DNA of 20,557 nucleotides from Chara braunii (GCA_003427395.1 BFEA01000045.1:2459796-2480352), one strand, 5' to 3'; counted from the first letter of the stretch, positions 9,511-18,620 are shown. Numbers and translations: made by a program. Notes: a model not told the origin generated them from the sequence alone.

Positions 9511-10445
9511 TGCAAGGAAGATGAGCAATAGCGAACTTCAGAAATCAAACAGCATCATACACATGAGACTAGATAGTCGTGACCTCGAACCACTAGCAGA
9601 ATTGCATCACGAGTTTCACCAAATAAGAGCACACCAAAAGCTCATAATTGATAATGTTGGAATAGTCTCATCATCATCAACGAAGAACCAATGTTGATAT
9701 CCTATCTGGCGCTCAACGCCCAGACTACAGATGGTTGATCCTATCTAGCCTACTCTACGATGCCGCTGACGACTTCAACAGTTCCCCAAAGTACGAGCAG
9801 ATCTCGGACAATGCCGTACTCTTCAAGCACCAAGTATGTCTCTCGTATCACTCACAACCTCGTTCCCCAACTCACAGATGCCACATGCACCCAAGGACCA
9901 CCATGCGCCCCATCTAGCATACAGCAACGCAACTCGGCTATGGTTGCCTGCTCCTTCCAACTCGCCCGTTAGCGCGCGAGCTTGGCCAGCGTTAGCGCAG
10001 CAGCGCTTGTGCAACATGCAGCCAGTGCCCGAGTGTCCAATGTGTAGGCAGGCCCTTCTCTATATCGAAGTGGCCTGCTGCTGCGTGCAGTAATGCGGTA
10101 CTGGGCCCTGGCCCAGAAGCTTCCGGCAGGCCCCACGAGGCTGAGCCTCAGTCCGAAGTAAACAGGCCCAGGGCCTGTGGTGGTTACCAGCACCCAACTG
10201 CCCTCAGCCTTTGTTCGGTCCACTTTGTGTATCCGGCCCAGGGCCTGCCTCAGTTACACGCAATGAAAGGCAGTGTGGGCCTGGGCGCTTCCAACCAACT
10301 GGCGCTGCGCAATTGCCTGAATTTCACCAATCGCGTGGTGACCCCATAATGGCCTGTAGGCCTCGGTCGTGCCTGCCTTCACTTAGGACGGCCGACTGTG
10401 TGGAAAATAGGCCCTGTAGGGCATATCGAGGCCCTGTGCCTCACA
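9511..10445 (-). repeat. 5' LTR of the minus-strand Ty3/gypsy element
   Basis: This 935-bp LTR starts (sense) TGTGAGGCACAGGG at 10445 and ends CTTCCTTGCA at 9511, next to the primer binding site. By my alignment it differs from 1706-2639 at about 60 positions including one 1-base indel. The tip can fold as GAGGC-CCTGT-GCCTC in plus orientation (10428-10442). Its outer ~49 bp are also part of the 75-bp tandem duplication. Confidence 0.93.
9666..9833 (+). other. Antisense exon-like open stretch in the 5' LTR
   Basis: This is the counterpart of 1879-2028: 56 open codons after a TAG, including SSLLYDAADDFNSSPKYEQI and NAVLFKHQ, ending CAA|GTATGT. Compared with the other copy, the frame stays open despite about a dozen and a half substitutions, and one stop in the other copy (TGA) is CGA here. 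The peptide is unrecognised. Confidence 0.3.
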
Positions 10446-10546
10446 CTTTACTTATTCTTGAATAAATCAATTGTGTGGAAAATAGGCCCTGTAGGGCATA
10501 TCGAGGCCCTGTGCCTCACACTTTACTTATTCTTGAATAAATCAAT
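10397..10546. repeat. 75-bp exact tandem duplication across the outer LTR boundary
   Basis: The unit at 10397-10471 is repeated at 10472-10546 without a mismatch that I can see. It contains the last ~49 bp of the LTR plus ~26 bp of flank with CTTTACTTATTC and AATAAA. Because CTTT follows the LTR end in both copies, the target-site duplicate is present twice. The perfect identity contrasts with ~6% divergence between the LTRs, so the duplication is younger than the insertion. Confidence 0.92.
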
Positions 10547-10600
10547 TAATGTTGTAAACACCCTCCCCACCCCCACCCCTTGCCACACCCAAATCTCCAC

Positions 10601-12406
10601 ATGCCACCACGCCAAACCAAGACCTCTCAACGCGCAGCCGCGCCTGCCTTCACCTCCTCCGCAGTCGTCGCCTCAACCATAGCATCCACTCCATCTTCCC
10701 CCAACATGGCCCAATCCTCCAGCATCGATATGACCGCTGTCAACTCAGGCTGTTGACAGCCTGCCTCGCGAACTTATGGGCGAACAAAGATCTGAGCCCG
10801 TTGCCACCGATATCGCCACCCTCATTCGCATGACGCCCTCTTTCCAAACACACATCCGCGCGTCCATCACCAAAATCGAAACCAATATCTCTGGCCTATC
10901 CAACCGTGTGACCTCTATCGAGCGTCAAACCTCGACAATCACAGTGGTCACAACCACGGCACCCACCTCTACGACCGTGCCAACATCCATCGCCCTCGAG
11001 TCCCAAACCACTACCCCCTCCATCCAGGTGGTCACCACCACTACCCCCTCCATCCAGGTGGTCACCACCACCACCCCCACGTCCACAGTCGCCTCCAACC
11101 ACACCCCCCCGCCGACCTCCTCCACTCCTACTACCTCTACCACCACATCCACCACCTCTGCCTCCTCCACCCTTCCCCCTCCTCATCCGGCGCTTCCAGC
11201 ACACCGCCGCATTCCTCGCCTAACCACGTCACCCCTCTTCCCCCCCGCACTTCCATACTATCTCACAACCCATCATGACGACCTCCACCATCCCCACCCC
11301 CCGTCCCACCTATTCCCAAGTCACCTTCGAGGTTTACCCCGCAATGCCACAACTTCCCCCCAACTACCTCCTTGACGACAACAGCCAATTCGGTTACACC
11401 TGCTAGGCTGCTACGACACTACCCCTGATAACCTCAACTTCAACACCCTCGCCTGGATCGTTTCTCGTGAAGGGGAAATCCCCCGTTCCTTCCGATCCGC
11501 CGACATAATGCCCTTCTCCGGCCTTCCCCACGAGGACGTTTTCCTCTTCCTTACCCAGCTCCAAAACTCTTTCAAGCTCCACCACATGCCCCTTGTCCAC
11601 TGGCTTCCCATTGCCACCTCCCGCCTCCTCGACAATGCCGCCAAAATGGTGGATGGCCGAAGTCAGCAACCGTCGCACCTCCGGAGGACCGCGTCACTCC
11701 TTCCTCCAATGGGCCAACCTTCTCACTACCACCTTCCGCCCCCAGAAAACCATCGATGACTACCTCAAACAATTTTGTCACCTCCGCCATACCCGTCCCA
11801 CGGACCGCTTCATCCAATACATCCGATCCCTCCGCCATCACCTCCCCACCACCGTCATTCCCGACTTTGCGTTCATCTCCCTCATCAAGCGAGTATGCCA
11901 CAAAGATCTTGCAACCGCCCTCGCCCACGAACCCGACATGCCCCTTGCTGAACTCCTCTCTCGCATGCTTCACCACGATCGACTCCTCCAACCCCCATCA
12001 CCAGTCCTTGCCCGCTCCCTCCCGCCCCCGCTTCTTCCATAACATCACCCCTGACGACACCACTCCACCCACCTCCGATGACGACTTGGACACTGCCTCT
12101 CTCGACCCCTCCCAATTCACCATTGAGGACCTCCAGGCCGCCCACCTTATGTGGATGGAACGCCAGGATCGTGCCTCCCGACCGCCTGCTTCCTCTCCAC
12201 CCCGCCGTCTCCAAAAACTTACACCCGTAGAACGCATATACCTCTGGGAACACAACAGGTGTTTTCGTTGCCGCCAGTTAGGTCACCAACAGATCAACTG
12301 CCCCAACGCTAGCCGCTTTACTCGACAGGCCCCTCGCTCCGGGGGACCCGACCCTTCTACTCCCACTTCTTCCTCCACCGCAACAGTCGGGCCCTCCTCC
12401 ACCTGA
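10601..12406 (+). pseudogene. gag: Chromovirus gag, scattered over three frames
   Basis: A start at 10601 gives MPPRQTKTSQRAAAPAF and runs into a TGA near 10753. The sense continues one frame over as QAVDSLPRELMGEQR, with a coiled-coil-like stretch (ITKIETNISGLSNRVTSIER), then a long Thr/Ser/Pro-rich linker. Further sense segments lie at ~11275-11403 (YSQVTFEVYPAMPQLPPNYL), ~11409-11660 (MPFSGLPHEDVFLFLTQLQN), ~11650-12010 (capsid core with HSFLQWANLLTTTFRP, LRHHLPTTVIPDFAFISLIK) and ~12010-12406. The last carries the zinc knuckle CFRCRQLGHQQINC at 12260-12301. At least four or five frame changes are needed to join them, so this is a dead gene. The capsid core resembles the retrotransposon gag family; the role would be particle assembly and RNA binding. 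Confidence 0.82.
11011..11070 (+). repeat. Two identical 30-bp tandem units in gag linker
   Basis: The unit starting CTACCCCCTCCATCCAGGTG occurs twice back to back. It encodes TTPSIQVVTT twice in the low-complexity Thr-rich linker. Replication slippage is the simplest explanation. Confidence 0.9.
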
Positions 12407-12669
12407 ACACTGTCCCCCTGTCTCTTGCAATCCTCCCCCGGCATTGACCACTTGTCTGTCGGCTCTCCCATTGGTGACGATCTCTCCTCCACCGGTGGCC
12501 CACTTGGCATCAACTATCTGTCTGCCTACCCCCCCTCCGGTGACGCACATCCCATCAGACGACCCCCAAGCGACGCAGTCAACTCTGCCTGCCCCCCTCT
12601 CGACAACGTCTACTATCCCGTCGGTCGAGCCGCCACGACCACAAGCCCCGCGAGAAATTTTACGCCGCC
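12407..12669 (+). other. Pro/Ser-rich segment spanning the PR-RT-RH deletion
   Basis: Two frames are open across this stretch but give only Pro/Ser/Thr-rich sequence. No DTG/DSG protease motif, no YxDD and no RNase H motif is present in any frame. In a complete chromovirus this interval would be around 2 kb or more. The deletion junction is most likely inside or at the end of it, close to 12660. Confidence 0.7.
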
Positions 12670-13860
12670 ATGACCCATATCCATCTCCTCCCATCACTCC
12701 ATCACCGATACACCCAAGGCTACCTCTCTTGCCCAAACTTGGCCGCCATTTGCAACAAGCTCCGCGATCTTGACCCAGTCCCCGACTACTCCCTCCACGA
12801 CCTCCTCCTCTACATCGACACCACAGGCACTCGTCGACTGTGCATCCCTGACACATGTGGTCTCCGTACCCAACTCTTGGTCGAGCACCACGACGCCAAG
12901 ACCGTAGGTCACCTCGGTTTCCAGAAAACCTTCGACACCATCTCGCGCTACTTCTATTGGTCGTCTCTACTCGCCGACGTCAAAACATACATTAGCTCAT
13001 GTCCCACATGTCAGGCTGTCAATCCCTCAAACCGGGCCAAACCCGGTAAGCTCCAATCATTGCTCATCCCCACTCACCAGTGGCAGTCCATTTCCATGGA
13101 CTTCGTGTGCGGCCTCCCTAAGACCGACCGCGGGCATGATTGCATCTACGCCATTGTCTGTCGCCTGACCAAACGCGCCCACTTCATCTGTTGCACCACC
13201 TCGCACACCGCCAAAGACATCACCTTACTCTTCTTCGACCATGTTGCACGCCACCGCGGCCTTCCCGAGAATATCATCAGCGACCGCGATCCCCGTTTCC
13301 TCTCGCAGTTCTGGAAACAACTCTTCAACGCCTACGGAACTACACTCAAGTATAGCATTGCATTCCACCCACAGACCGATGGACGAACCGAGAAGATGAA
13401 CGATACTCTCCAAAGAATCCTACGGAAGTAGTGTCATCCACATCAACACGACTGGGATCAGTTGCTCACCGCCGCCTAGATCGCCTACAACAACGTTGTC
13501 TGTCCTTCCACTGGCTTGTCTCCATTTTACCTTGACCTTGGCTACCATCCGCGCTTGCCCTCTGATTTCCTGCTTCCCTCGCAACTCAACCCCTCCACAC
13601 CCTGCCCTTCCCTCAATGAATGGGTAGCAACAATGAATTGACTCCTCAGAGAAGCAACCGAAGCCCTCGAAAGAACACAAGAACAAGCAAACAAGATCAA
13701 CAAACACAGACGAGGAAGTAGGGGACAAAGTCTGGCTCTCCGCCAAACGGTTTGAACCCGAACATGGATTGTCAAAGAAACTCTCGAACAATGGCTCGGA
13801 AACTTCCCCATCATTGAAAAAACCTCCGACGTCAACTACAAACTCCAACTCCCCCCCGAC
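12670..13860 (+). pseudogene. pol: Chromovirus integrase
   Basis: The first 253 codons are open. They hold the HHCC finger (H74 and H81 in EHHDAKTVGHLG; C111 and C114 in SCPTC) and the catalytic core D144 (SMDFVCGL), D205 (SDRDPRF), E241 (TDGRTEKMND), giving a DD35E spacing. A TAG at 13429-13431 ends that frame. The sense continues in the same frame through TAG 13477-13479 (HDWDQLL before it, IAYNNVV after) and TGA 13639-13641. It then shifts near 13715 to VGDKVWLSAKRFEPEHG and back near 13785 to the frame of QWLGNFPIIEKTSDVNYKL. The order and content match the integrase C-terminal GPY/F region of chromoviruses. It has at least three stops and two frameshifts. Confidence 0.88.
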
Positions 13861-14169
13861 ATGAGCCGCGTCCACCCGGTCTTCCACGTGGAATACTTGA
13901 AAGAATATCATCAATCCCCACCCCAATTTGCTGACCGCCCATATCCTAGACCTCCACCTATCATGTCACCCACAGGCTCTGAATTCGTTGTTGAAGCGAT
14001 CATAGGTCGACGAACTACTCAGGTATCTGACCACCCGAAACCAATCACTAAGTACAAAGTCAAATGGAATGGATACCCTGACGAAGAATCTACATGGGAA
14101 CCTCTCTCGAATCTCAAGAATGCCATGAAACTTGTCCTCGCCTATGATCGTGCTACTCCTATGTCCTAG
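13861..14169 (+). pseudogene. pol: Integrase C-terminus with canonical chromodomain
   Basis: The frame is the same as that of the integrase start. It begins MSRVHPVFHVEYLKEYHQS, the standard chromovirus lead-in. From ~13981 it reads EFVVEAIIGRR, then YKVKWNGYPDEESTWEPLSN, LKNAMKLV. This is a textbook chromodomain with the aromatic residues (Y/W/W) expected to bind methylated histone H3, used by chromoviruses to steer integration to heterochromatin. The domain itself has no stop. It could only be translated as part of the broken pol, so it is listed as a pseudogene fragment. The stop is TAG at 14167-14169. Confidence 0.9.
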
Positions 14170-15177
14170 ACACCCACGTAACTACAACCCTAAACCCCTG
14201 TATAAACCTTGCTACAACCTCGCAACCCCGTTCTACATACACCCTTGAACCCAGTCCACCCTCCCCTCGACCCCGATTCCTGATGTCTGATCTGCCTTTG
14301 CCCTCGCCTAGCCTTGTCCCAACTGTCCTATCCACTACCTTGTCTCTCTCGTCCAATGCTTATGAACCTGCGTGACGCCGGCAATAAAGGATCTAATGGC
14401 AAGCGCACGAGGACGATGGCCTGCTGCCTCACTGTTCATGGAGATTATGCAGCTGGTTTGGCCACCATGTTGTTTCATCGCTCGGCATCCCGACTTGCAG
14501 ACTTACTGGAGCAGCAACTTGTGACATGGATCTTTGCATCAGTCTGTGACTTCCTTGCTTCCAGATTAGACCTCATTGCAGTTCGTGTACCGGATGCACC
14601 CTAGCACTTGGACTTTGGACATTTGAACTACTGTTACGGTTCTTGGACTTCTACTTGTCGCAGCCGCTGAAGACCGCTTCTACCACCTACTCCAAGACCT
14701 GACCAAGACCGCTGCAGATCCCCTTTCAAGACACTTGGACACTTTGTTCCTACATGAGATTCTGCTTCCGACTCCTTCGGACACACCACTATGTCTGGTG
14801 TTCTGCACAGGTGAAGGTATGATGTAACTGGGTGGGTCTATAGGGGAAGCTAAGCAATGTTCAGGGAACAGGGGATTTCTATTGATGTTCTACTGGGTAG
14901 GGGAAACGATGTTCAGGAAAACAGGGAATTTCTATTGATGTTCTAGTGGGTAAGGGAAACAATGGTCAGGGGAACAAGGAATTTCTATTGATGTTCTAGT
15001 GGGTAAGGGGAACAATGGTCAGGGAAATAGGGATCTGCTAATGATGTTCTACAGGGTTGTCAAAGTCAGGGAAAAATAAATAAATAAAAATGAAAATCTC
15101 CGACCAGTGATCAGCCCCGTCCCGTCCTTCACAACTCCTTTTGTTTCCTTGGCTTTTTGGCAGCCGGGACATTGCCT
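14170..15177 (+). other. Chromovirus 3' untranslated region
   Basis: There are about 1,000 bases between the pol stop and the polypurine tract. One ~96-codon open stretch (14314-14604) has no recognisable features. The second half holds the 53-bp minisatellite and an AATAAATAAATAAA run near 15076. Nothing else is supported. Confidence 0.6.
14843..15055 (+). repeat. 53-bp minisatellite, four units
   Basis: Units start at about 14843 (57 bp, four extra bases), 14900, 14953 and 15006. Each has GGGGAAAC-like, ATGTTCAGG-like, AGGGAATTTCTATTGATG and TTCTAGTGGGTA blocks. The inner two units are most alike and the outer two more diverged, as expected for slippage or unequal exchange. It lies ~120 bp before the polypurine tract. 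Confidence 0.88.
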
Positions 15178-15195
15178 TTTAGAGGGAGGGGATAG
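15178..15195 (+). other. Polypurine tract of the chromovirus
   Basis: The sequence TTTAGAGGGAGGGGATAG ends directly at TGTTACGG. A purine run abutting a TG start is the expected 3' LTR boundary. Confidence 0.75.
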
Positions 15196-15763
15196 TGTTA
15201 CGGACTCCGCCAGGGCTCGATCCCTGGTCTACCTTTTTGCTGTTTCTGCTGCATCCCGTTTTCGGCCTGGCACACCCTTTTTCCCAAACCCCTCCTTTGG
15301 TACCGTCAGATTTTGAACAACTGGCACCATGCTGCAATTCGGGCGCTACTTTCAAATACCGCATTTTTCAGTTCTGCCCTCGGGGCTTTTGCAGAAATGC
15401 CCCTGGTACTGTACGTGTCACCGGTACTTATACCGGCTCCCCGTACAGTGCGGGGACCAGTCTCGTACCAGTTTTCTGCTGTTGTACTCGTACTCAATGT
15501 GACTTGCTGTTTCGGCATTCGGAATCCGAGACTCCGACTTTGTGCCCTTGCCAATGTGTCTGCGTCCGACCCTCAGTCGTGTCGAGTGAGTGAGTGTGTG
15601 TGTGTGCTCTCCCTCTCTCCCTCTCTCTCTCCTCTCCCTCGGCTCTCCCTCAGCCATGCGCTCGTCACACCTGGCTTGATTTGGACGAGCTCCTCTTCTT
15701 TGAATTCTACGGCCTGTTTTTGGGATCCATTCCTTATTCATTACCCAAAATAAACCGGACATG
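15196..15763 (+). repeat. Candidate 3' LTR of the chromovirus
   Basis: It starts TGTTACGGACTCC after a polypurine tract. An 18-base perfect hairpin (CCAGGG, loop CTCGAT, CCCTGG; 15210-15227) lies 14 bp inside. A CT/GT-rich microsatellite-like part is at 15590-15650 and an AATAAA signal at ~15750. The right end is set at a CA near 15763 only because minus-strand LINE coding resumes there; there is no second copy in the window to confirm it. Confidence 0.6.
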
Positions 15764-17330
15764 TTCGCTGGTGTCGTTGTTGGGGCTAAGCCCCTCATGC
15801 TATCCAAGGCCAGTTTGTTCCATGCTGATTCAGGTCTGGTCAGTAGTTTGACAATCTATTTGGCTTGTAGGGCTTTTGCTTTTTGTTTAGGGTCTATAAT
15901 ACCCAGGCCCCCTTTGTCTGGTTGCCTTGTGATATAATGCCATGCTATCTTTGGTATACAGTTCTTTTTGTTGGGGTTTCCTGACCATAGGTACGCTCTT
16001 GCTTTGCTGTTGAGGTCTTTAAGTGATTGGTCTGGGATTGTCCAGATTGAAGCTATGTACAACATCATTGAGAAGGTGGATGTATTAACGGCTAATGCGC
16101 AACCCAGCAAGGAAGTACATGTGTTTCCCGACCTGCCCAGCTTGCTTGTTTGTTTGGAGAGTACATTCTGGGCCATGTGAGGGGCCAAGCCTTCTTTAGT
16201 CATCAGAAAACCCAGGTATCGCGTGGGAGTGTCCAGTGTTTCCCAAGTCATGGCTGCCTCCGGACCCTGGGGCTGGGGGATCGCATCGTTGGCTAACCAC
16301 CAGCCAATTGTTTTTCCCCAGTTGATTTTAATTTTTGATGCCAGTCTGAATGCTTCCAAGGCTCTTACTAGCGCAGCGAAAGATGAGTCCGAGGCTCGAA
16401 TGAGGACAGTGAGGTCATTTGCAAACATTATTATAGTAGGAAATCTTAAGTAGTGAGTTGATCCTACATTCACTTCTGGTAGCCTGTGTATGGAAGCGTC
16501 TTTGCATAGGAATGATGCTAATGCTTCCATCACAAACAAGAAAATTGGGGGTGCTAGCGGGTCCCTTTGGCGGACCGAACGTGAGATTGGGTAGCACTCT
16601 GTCAGCAGGCCGTTGACTTGGACGCAGCCTATGGCGTCGTTGTATAGAATACGTAGTACGTACCCGTTTCCTGAAGTTCGGCCCTACTCCCATCTTTTCC
16701 ATGCTTGCATTGAGGAAGGCCCAATTGACCTGGTCGAATGCCTTCTCGAAATCAAAGAAAAGCATTGTTGTGTTAATCCTTTTTTCCCTGACTTTATAGG
16801 CCGCCTCACTGAGGGTAAGTACGTTGTCCAGTATGTACCTTCCGGGGATGAAACCTGTTTGGTCGATGTGAAAACAGTTGTCTGTCAGATCTAAGATCCT
16901 GAAGGCCAGGGCTTTGACCAGGATTTTATAGGGGAGCATTAGTAGCGATATCGGTCTGTAGTTTCTTATATCTTCTTTGTCACCTTTTTTATACAGCAAG
17001 GTCATCACGCTACTGCTCAGCAGATTCCCTAACCCCCCCTTTTGCCAACTGTCATTGTAGAAGTTCAGCAAATCCTTCCCTATAAGCGGCCAAAACTCTT
17101 CCCAGAATTTCTTCGTTCGTCCGTCGATCCCAGGTGTCTTGTTGTTATTCATACTCCGTACCGCAACTTGCAGTTCCTCCAGAGTGATGGGTTTGTCAAG
17201 AGATTTTGCTTGCTCCTCTGATATTGTTTGTTCTAAATACTGAAGCATCCTGGACCGTGTTTCTCTGGTGCTAGGTGAAGTACAACTCTTCATAGAATTC
17301 CCTGGCTATGTTCAACATTGCTTCGTTGTC
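15764..17330 (-). pseudogene. LINE ORF2 reverse transcriptase
   Basis: The sense begins at AREFYEELYFT and, after a frame change near 17275, continues SRMLQYLEQTISEEQAKSLD, NNNKTPGIDG, VMTLLYKKGDKEDIRNYRPI, TGFIPGRYILDN and the motif-A region LFFDFEKAFDQVNW. Near 16650 the frame shifts again to YNDAIGCVQVNGLL and SVRQRDPLAPPIF. It then runs through the catalytic box, which reads FAND (16414-16425) instead of FADD; the codon is AAT, one G-to-A step from GAT. Downstream are INWGKTIGWW, RYLGFLMTKEG, LWSGNPNKKNC, GGLGIIDPKQKAKALQAK, and then TAG at 15856-15858 where Trp is usual. The frame continues to LLTRPESAWNKLALDSM. RT would copy LINE RNA at the target; loss of a catalytic Asp means this copy is inactive. 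Confidence 0.88.
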
Positions 17331-17799
17331 CGTTAGTGTTTCGGTTGGGCTTGTAAGGGTCTTCAGCCCTTCTATAGAACTTGATCTTGCATTTGCTTTG
17401 ATTCTCGCAAAGAAATGTTTTCACATTGATTCACTCAGCTCATGTTCGTTCATTCTGGCTCTTATTTATAAGCCCTTCAACTCCCACCATCTCCAAATGG
17501 TTAGTTCTTCCCTTGCTTTTTGAAAAACGTTTGTATATAGCGTCGAGGAAGGATTGTCAATTAGATTTGACTCTGCGATCTTGAGGGCTGTCTCCAGAGC
17601 TTGTTTCCTCTGCTTTCTGTTATTCACCAATTTCCTTGACATTTTGGCTACCATTTGTGATAATGTAGACTAACTTTCTTGGAACCATTCCCACCTATCA
17701 TGGATAGGTAGGTAACTGCCCCTCATATTCTGCCAGCATTCCCTAACTCCCACCTGGAAGGACTAGCTCAAAGGGAGGGAGTTGTTCAGTTTGTGAGAG
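17331..17799 (-). pseudogene. LINE ORF2 linker between endonuclease and RT
   Basis: A short open stretch (17654-17466) reads RKQRKQALETALKIAESNLI and REELTIWRWWELKGL, which fits the Lys/Gln/Leu-rich helical linker of plant-type L1 ORF2. It is in a different frame from the endonuclease and flanked by stops, so further indels are present. The rest gives no clear sense. Confidence 0.6.
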
Positions 17800-18620
17800 C
17801 TAGAACATTTTTTTTACATATTGATCAAAAGATTCAAAACTGATAATGAGTTCAATGGTTTTATGATCCAGACGGGGGTAGGGTTGTAGGGGAAGAATCT
17901 TTGCACTTTTGGTTGTTCCCATTAGCATCTCTGAGAGAAGGAAGTAATCGATGAAGGAGAAAGTGGTGTGTTGTGCATGATTCTCTTTTACCAGTGTCAA
18001 GGCTTTTGTCCCCGGATGCAGAGTACGGTATGGTTCAACCACATTGTGATCCAGTATCAGCTTTTGGATGGGTACTGCCTCCTATGCAGGCTGACTAGCC
18101 GAGGATCTAGAAATACCATCGGTGGAGGGATCCAAAGTCGTGTTCCAGTCCCCCACCAGAATGCAGGCTGAGAAGGGAGTGGTCAAATGTCCAATGCTTG
18201 TTATGAATGTTGCTCTGTCCGAGGAACTGTTTGGTGCGTATACACTGATTACTCTGAGTTCTTCCTCTTTCCATTTTAGATCCATGAGGCACCATCTACC
18301 CTCTACTATGTCTGCCTCCATGCCCATTACAAAACCTGCCGTGTAGAGACGATATGATTTTGGTATGAGAATGGTTGTCCCTTTTGTGCTTCACTCATTA
18401 TCTGCTGACCATATTTCGTCTCTGACTCCTCCTAGTTTCTTTGCTAATACTTTTCAAATTCTGTTGTGTTCCGCTGAGAAGGTGAGGTGGGTTTCTTATA
18501 ACAGGATTATATCTGCTGGTTTGTTTGTGTGTGTCAATAGTCCTTTGATTATGTCATTCAATTTTTCTTGTGTGTTACCCAGTCCGTTGACATTCCAACT
18601 CCTGATGCCTATTCCTTGTG
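17800..18620 (-). pseudogene. LINE ORF2 endonuclease (EEP family)
   Basis: The reading is a single frame with in-frame stops. It starts IRSWNVNGLGN, then KPADIILL-TAA-ETHL where the family has QETHL. TGA stops follow near RI and NE, both where Trp would fit. Then come TKGTTILIPKSYRLYTAGF, VISVYAPNSSSDRATF and the core ILVGDWNTTLD. TAG lies just after SASQPA. The frame resumes with LILDHNVVEPYRTLHP, SFIDYFLLSEML and PRLDHKTIEL (family: SDHKP-type). The fold nicks target DNA to prime reverse transcription. Glu of QETH, Asn of GDWN and the late DH are present. The start overlaps the ORF1 stop. Confidence 0.85.

Larger units (their letters stand above)
1706..10445 (-). mobile_element. Full-length, degenerate Ty3/gypsy retrotransposon with chromodomain-like tail
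   Basis: Two direct copies of about 935 bp bound the element, and both begin TG and end CA. Between them, in minus-strand order, lie a primer binding site, a long leader, gag with a CCHC knuckle, protease, reverse transcriptase, RNase H and integrase, and then a polypurine tract abutting the second LTR. PR-RT-RH-IN is the Ty3/gypsy gene order. The flanks carry CTTT at 1702-1705 and 10446-10449. The LTRs differ at about 60 positions by my manual alignment (roughly 93-94% identical, mostly transitions), so the insertion is not recent. All coding regions carry stops or indels, so this copy cannot encode its own proteins. Confidence 0.93.
10548..15763 (+). mobile_element. Internally deleted chromovirus (Ty3/gypsy), plus strand
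   Basis: In order: gag with CCHC knuckle, a short Pro/Ser/Thr-rich segment, integrase, canonical chromodomain, a 3' region with a 53-bp minisatellite, a polypurine tract and a candidate 3' LTR from 15196. Protease, reverse transcriptase and RNase H are absent: only about 370 bp lie between the gag knuckle and the integrase start. No 5' LTR or primer site is visible left of gag, and AT-rich DNA ends only ~50 bp before the gag ATG. Coding sequence is C-rich at third positions, unlike the minus-strand element. The right edge near 15763 is an estimate. Confidence 0.82.

Noticed and set aside
2640-10510. Intact, mobile element
   Set aside because: Gag and pol contain about eight stops plus indels, and the protease triad is altered, so this copy cannot supply its own proteins.
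10896-11204. Gly/Arg-rich minus-strand open frames opposite chromovirus gag
   Set aside because: They arise from the complement of Thr/Pro-rich, C-rich codons; the sense strand carries the gag features.
11572-12856. Long minus-strand open frames opposite gag and the linker
   Set aside because: They are low-complexity Gly/Val/Glu translations of C-rich coding sequence; the zinc knuckle and capsid motifs are on the plus strand.
14314-14604. 96-codon open frame after the chromovirus pol stop
   Set aside because: No domain or bias distinguishes it from untranslated sequence, and it lacks a plausible expression context.
14843-15055. CRISPR-like array
   Set aside because: Units are contiguous without unique spacers and lie in the untranslated region of a eukaryotic retroelement.
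15196-15235. Possible tRNA gene or SINE head (B-box-like sequence)
   Set aside because: Only the T-arm-like hairpin is present; no A box, anticodon arm or acceptor stem can be paired at proper spacing.
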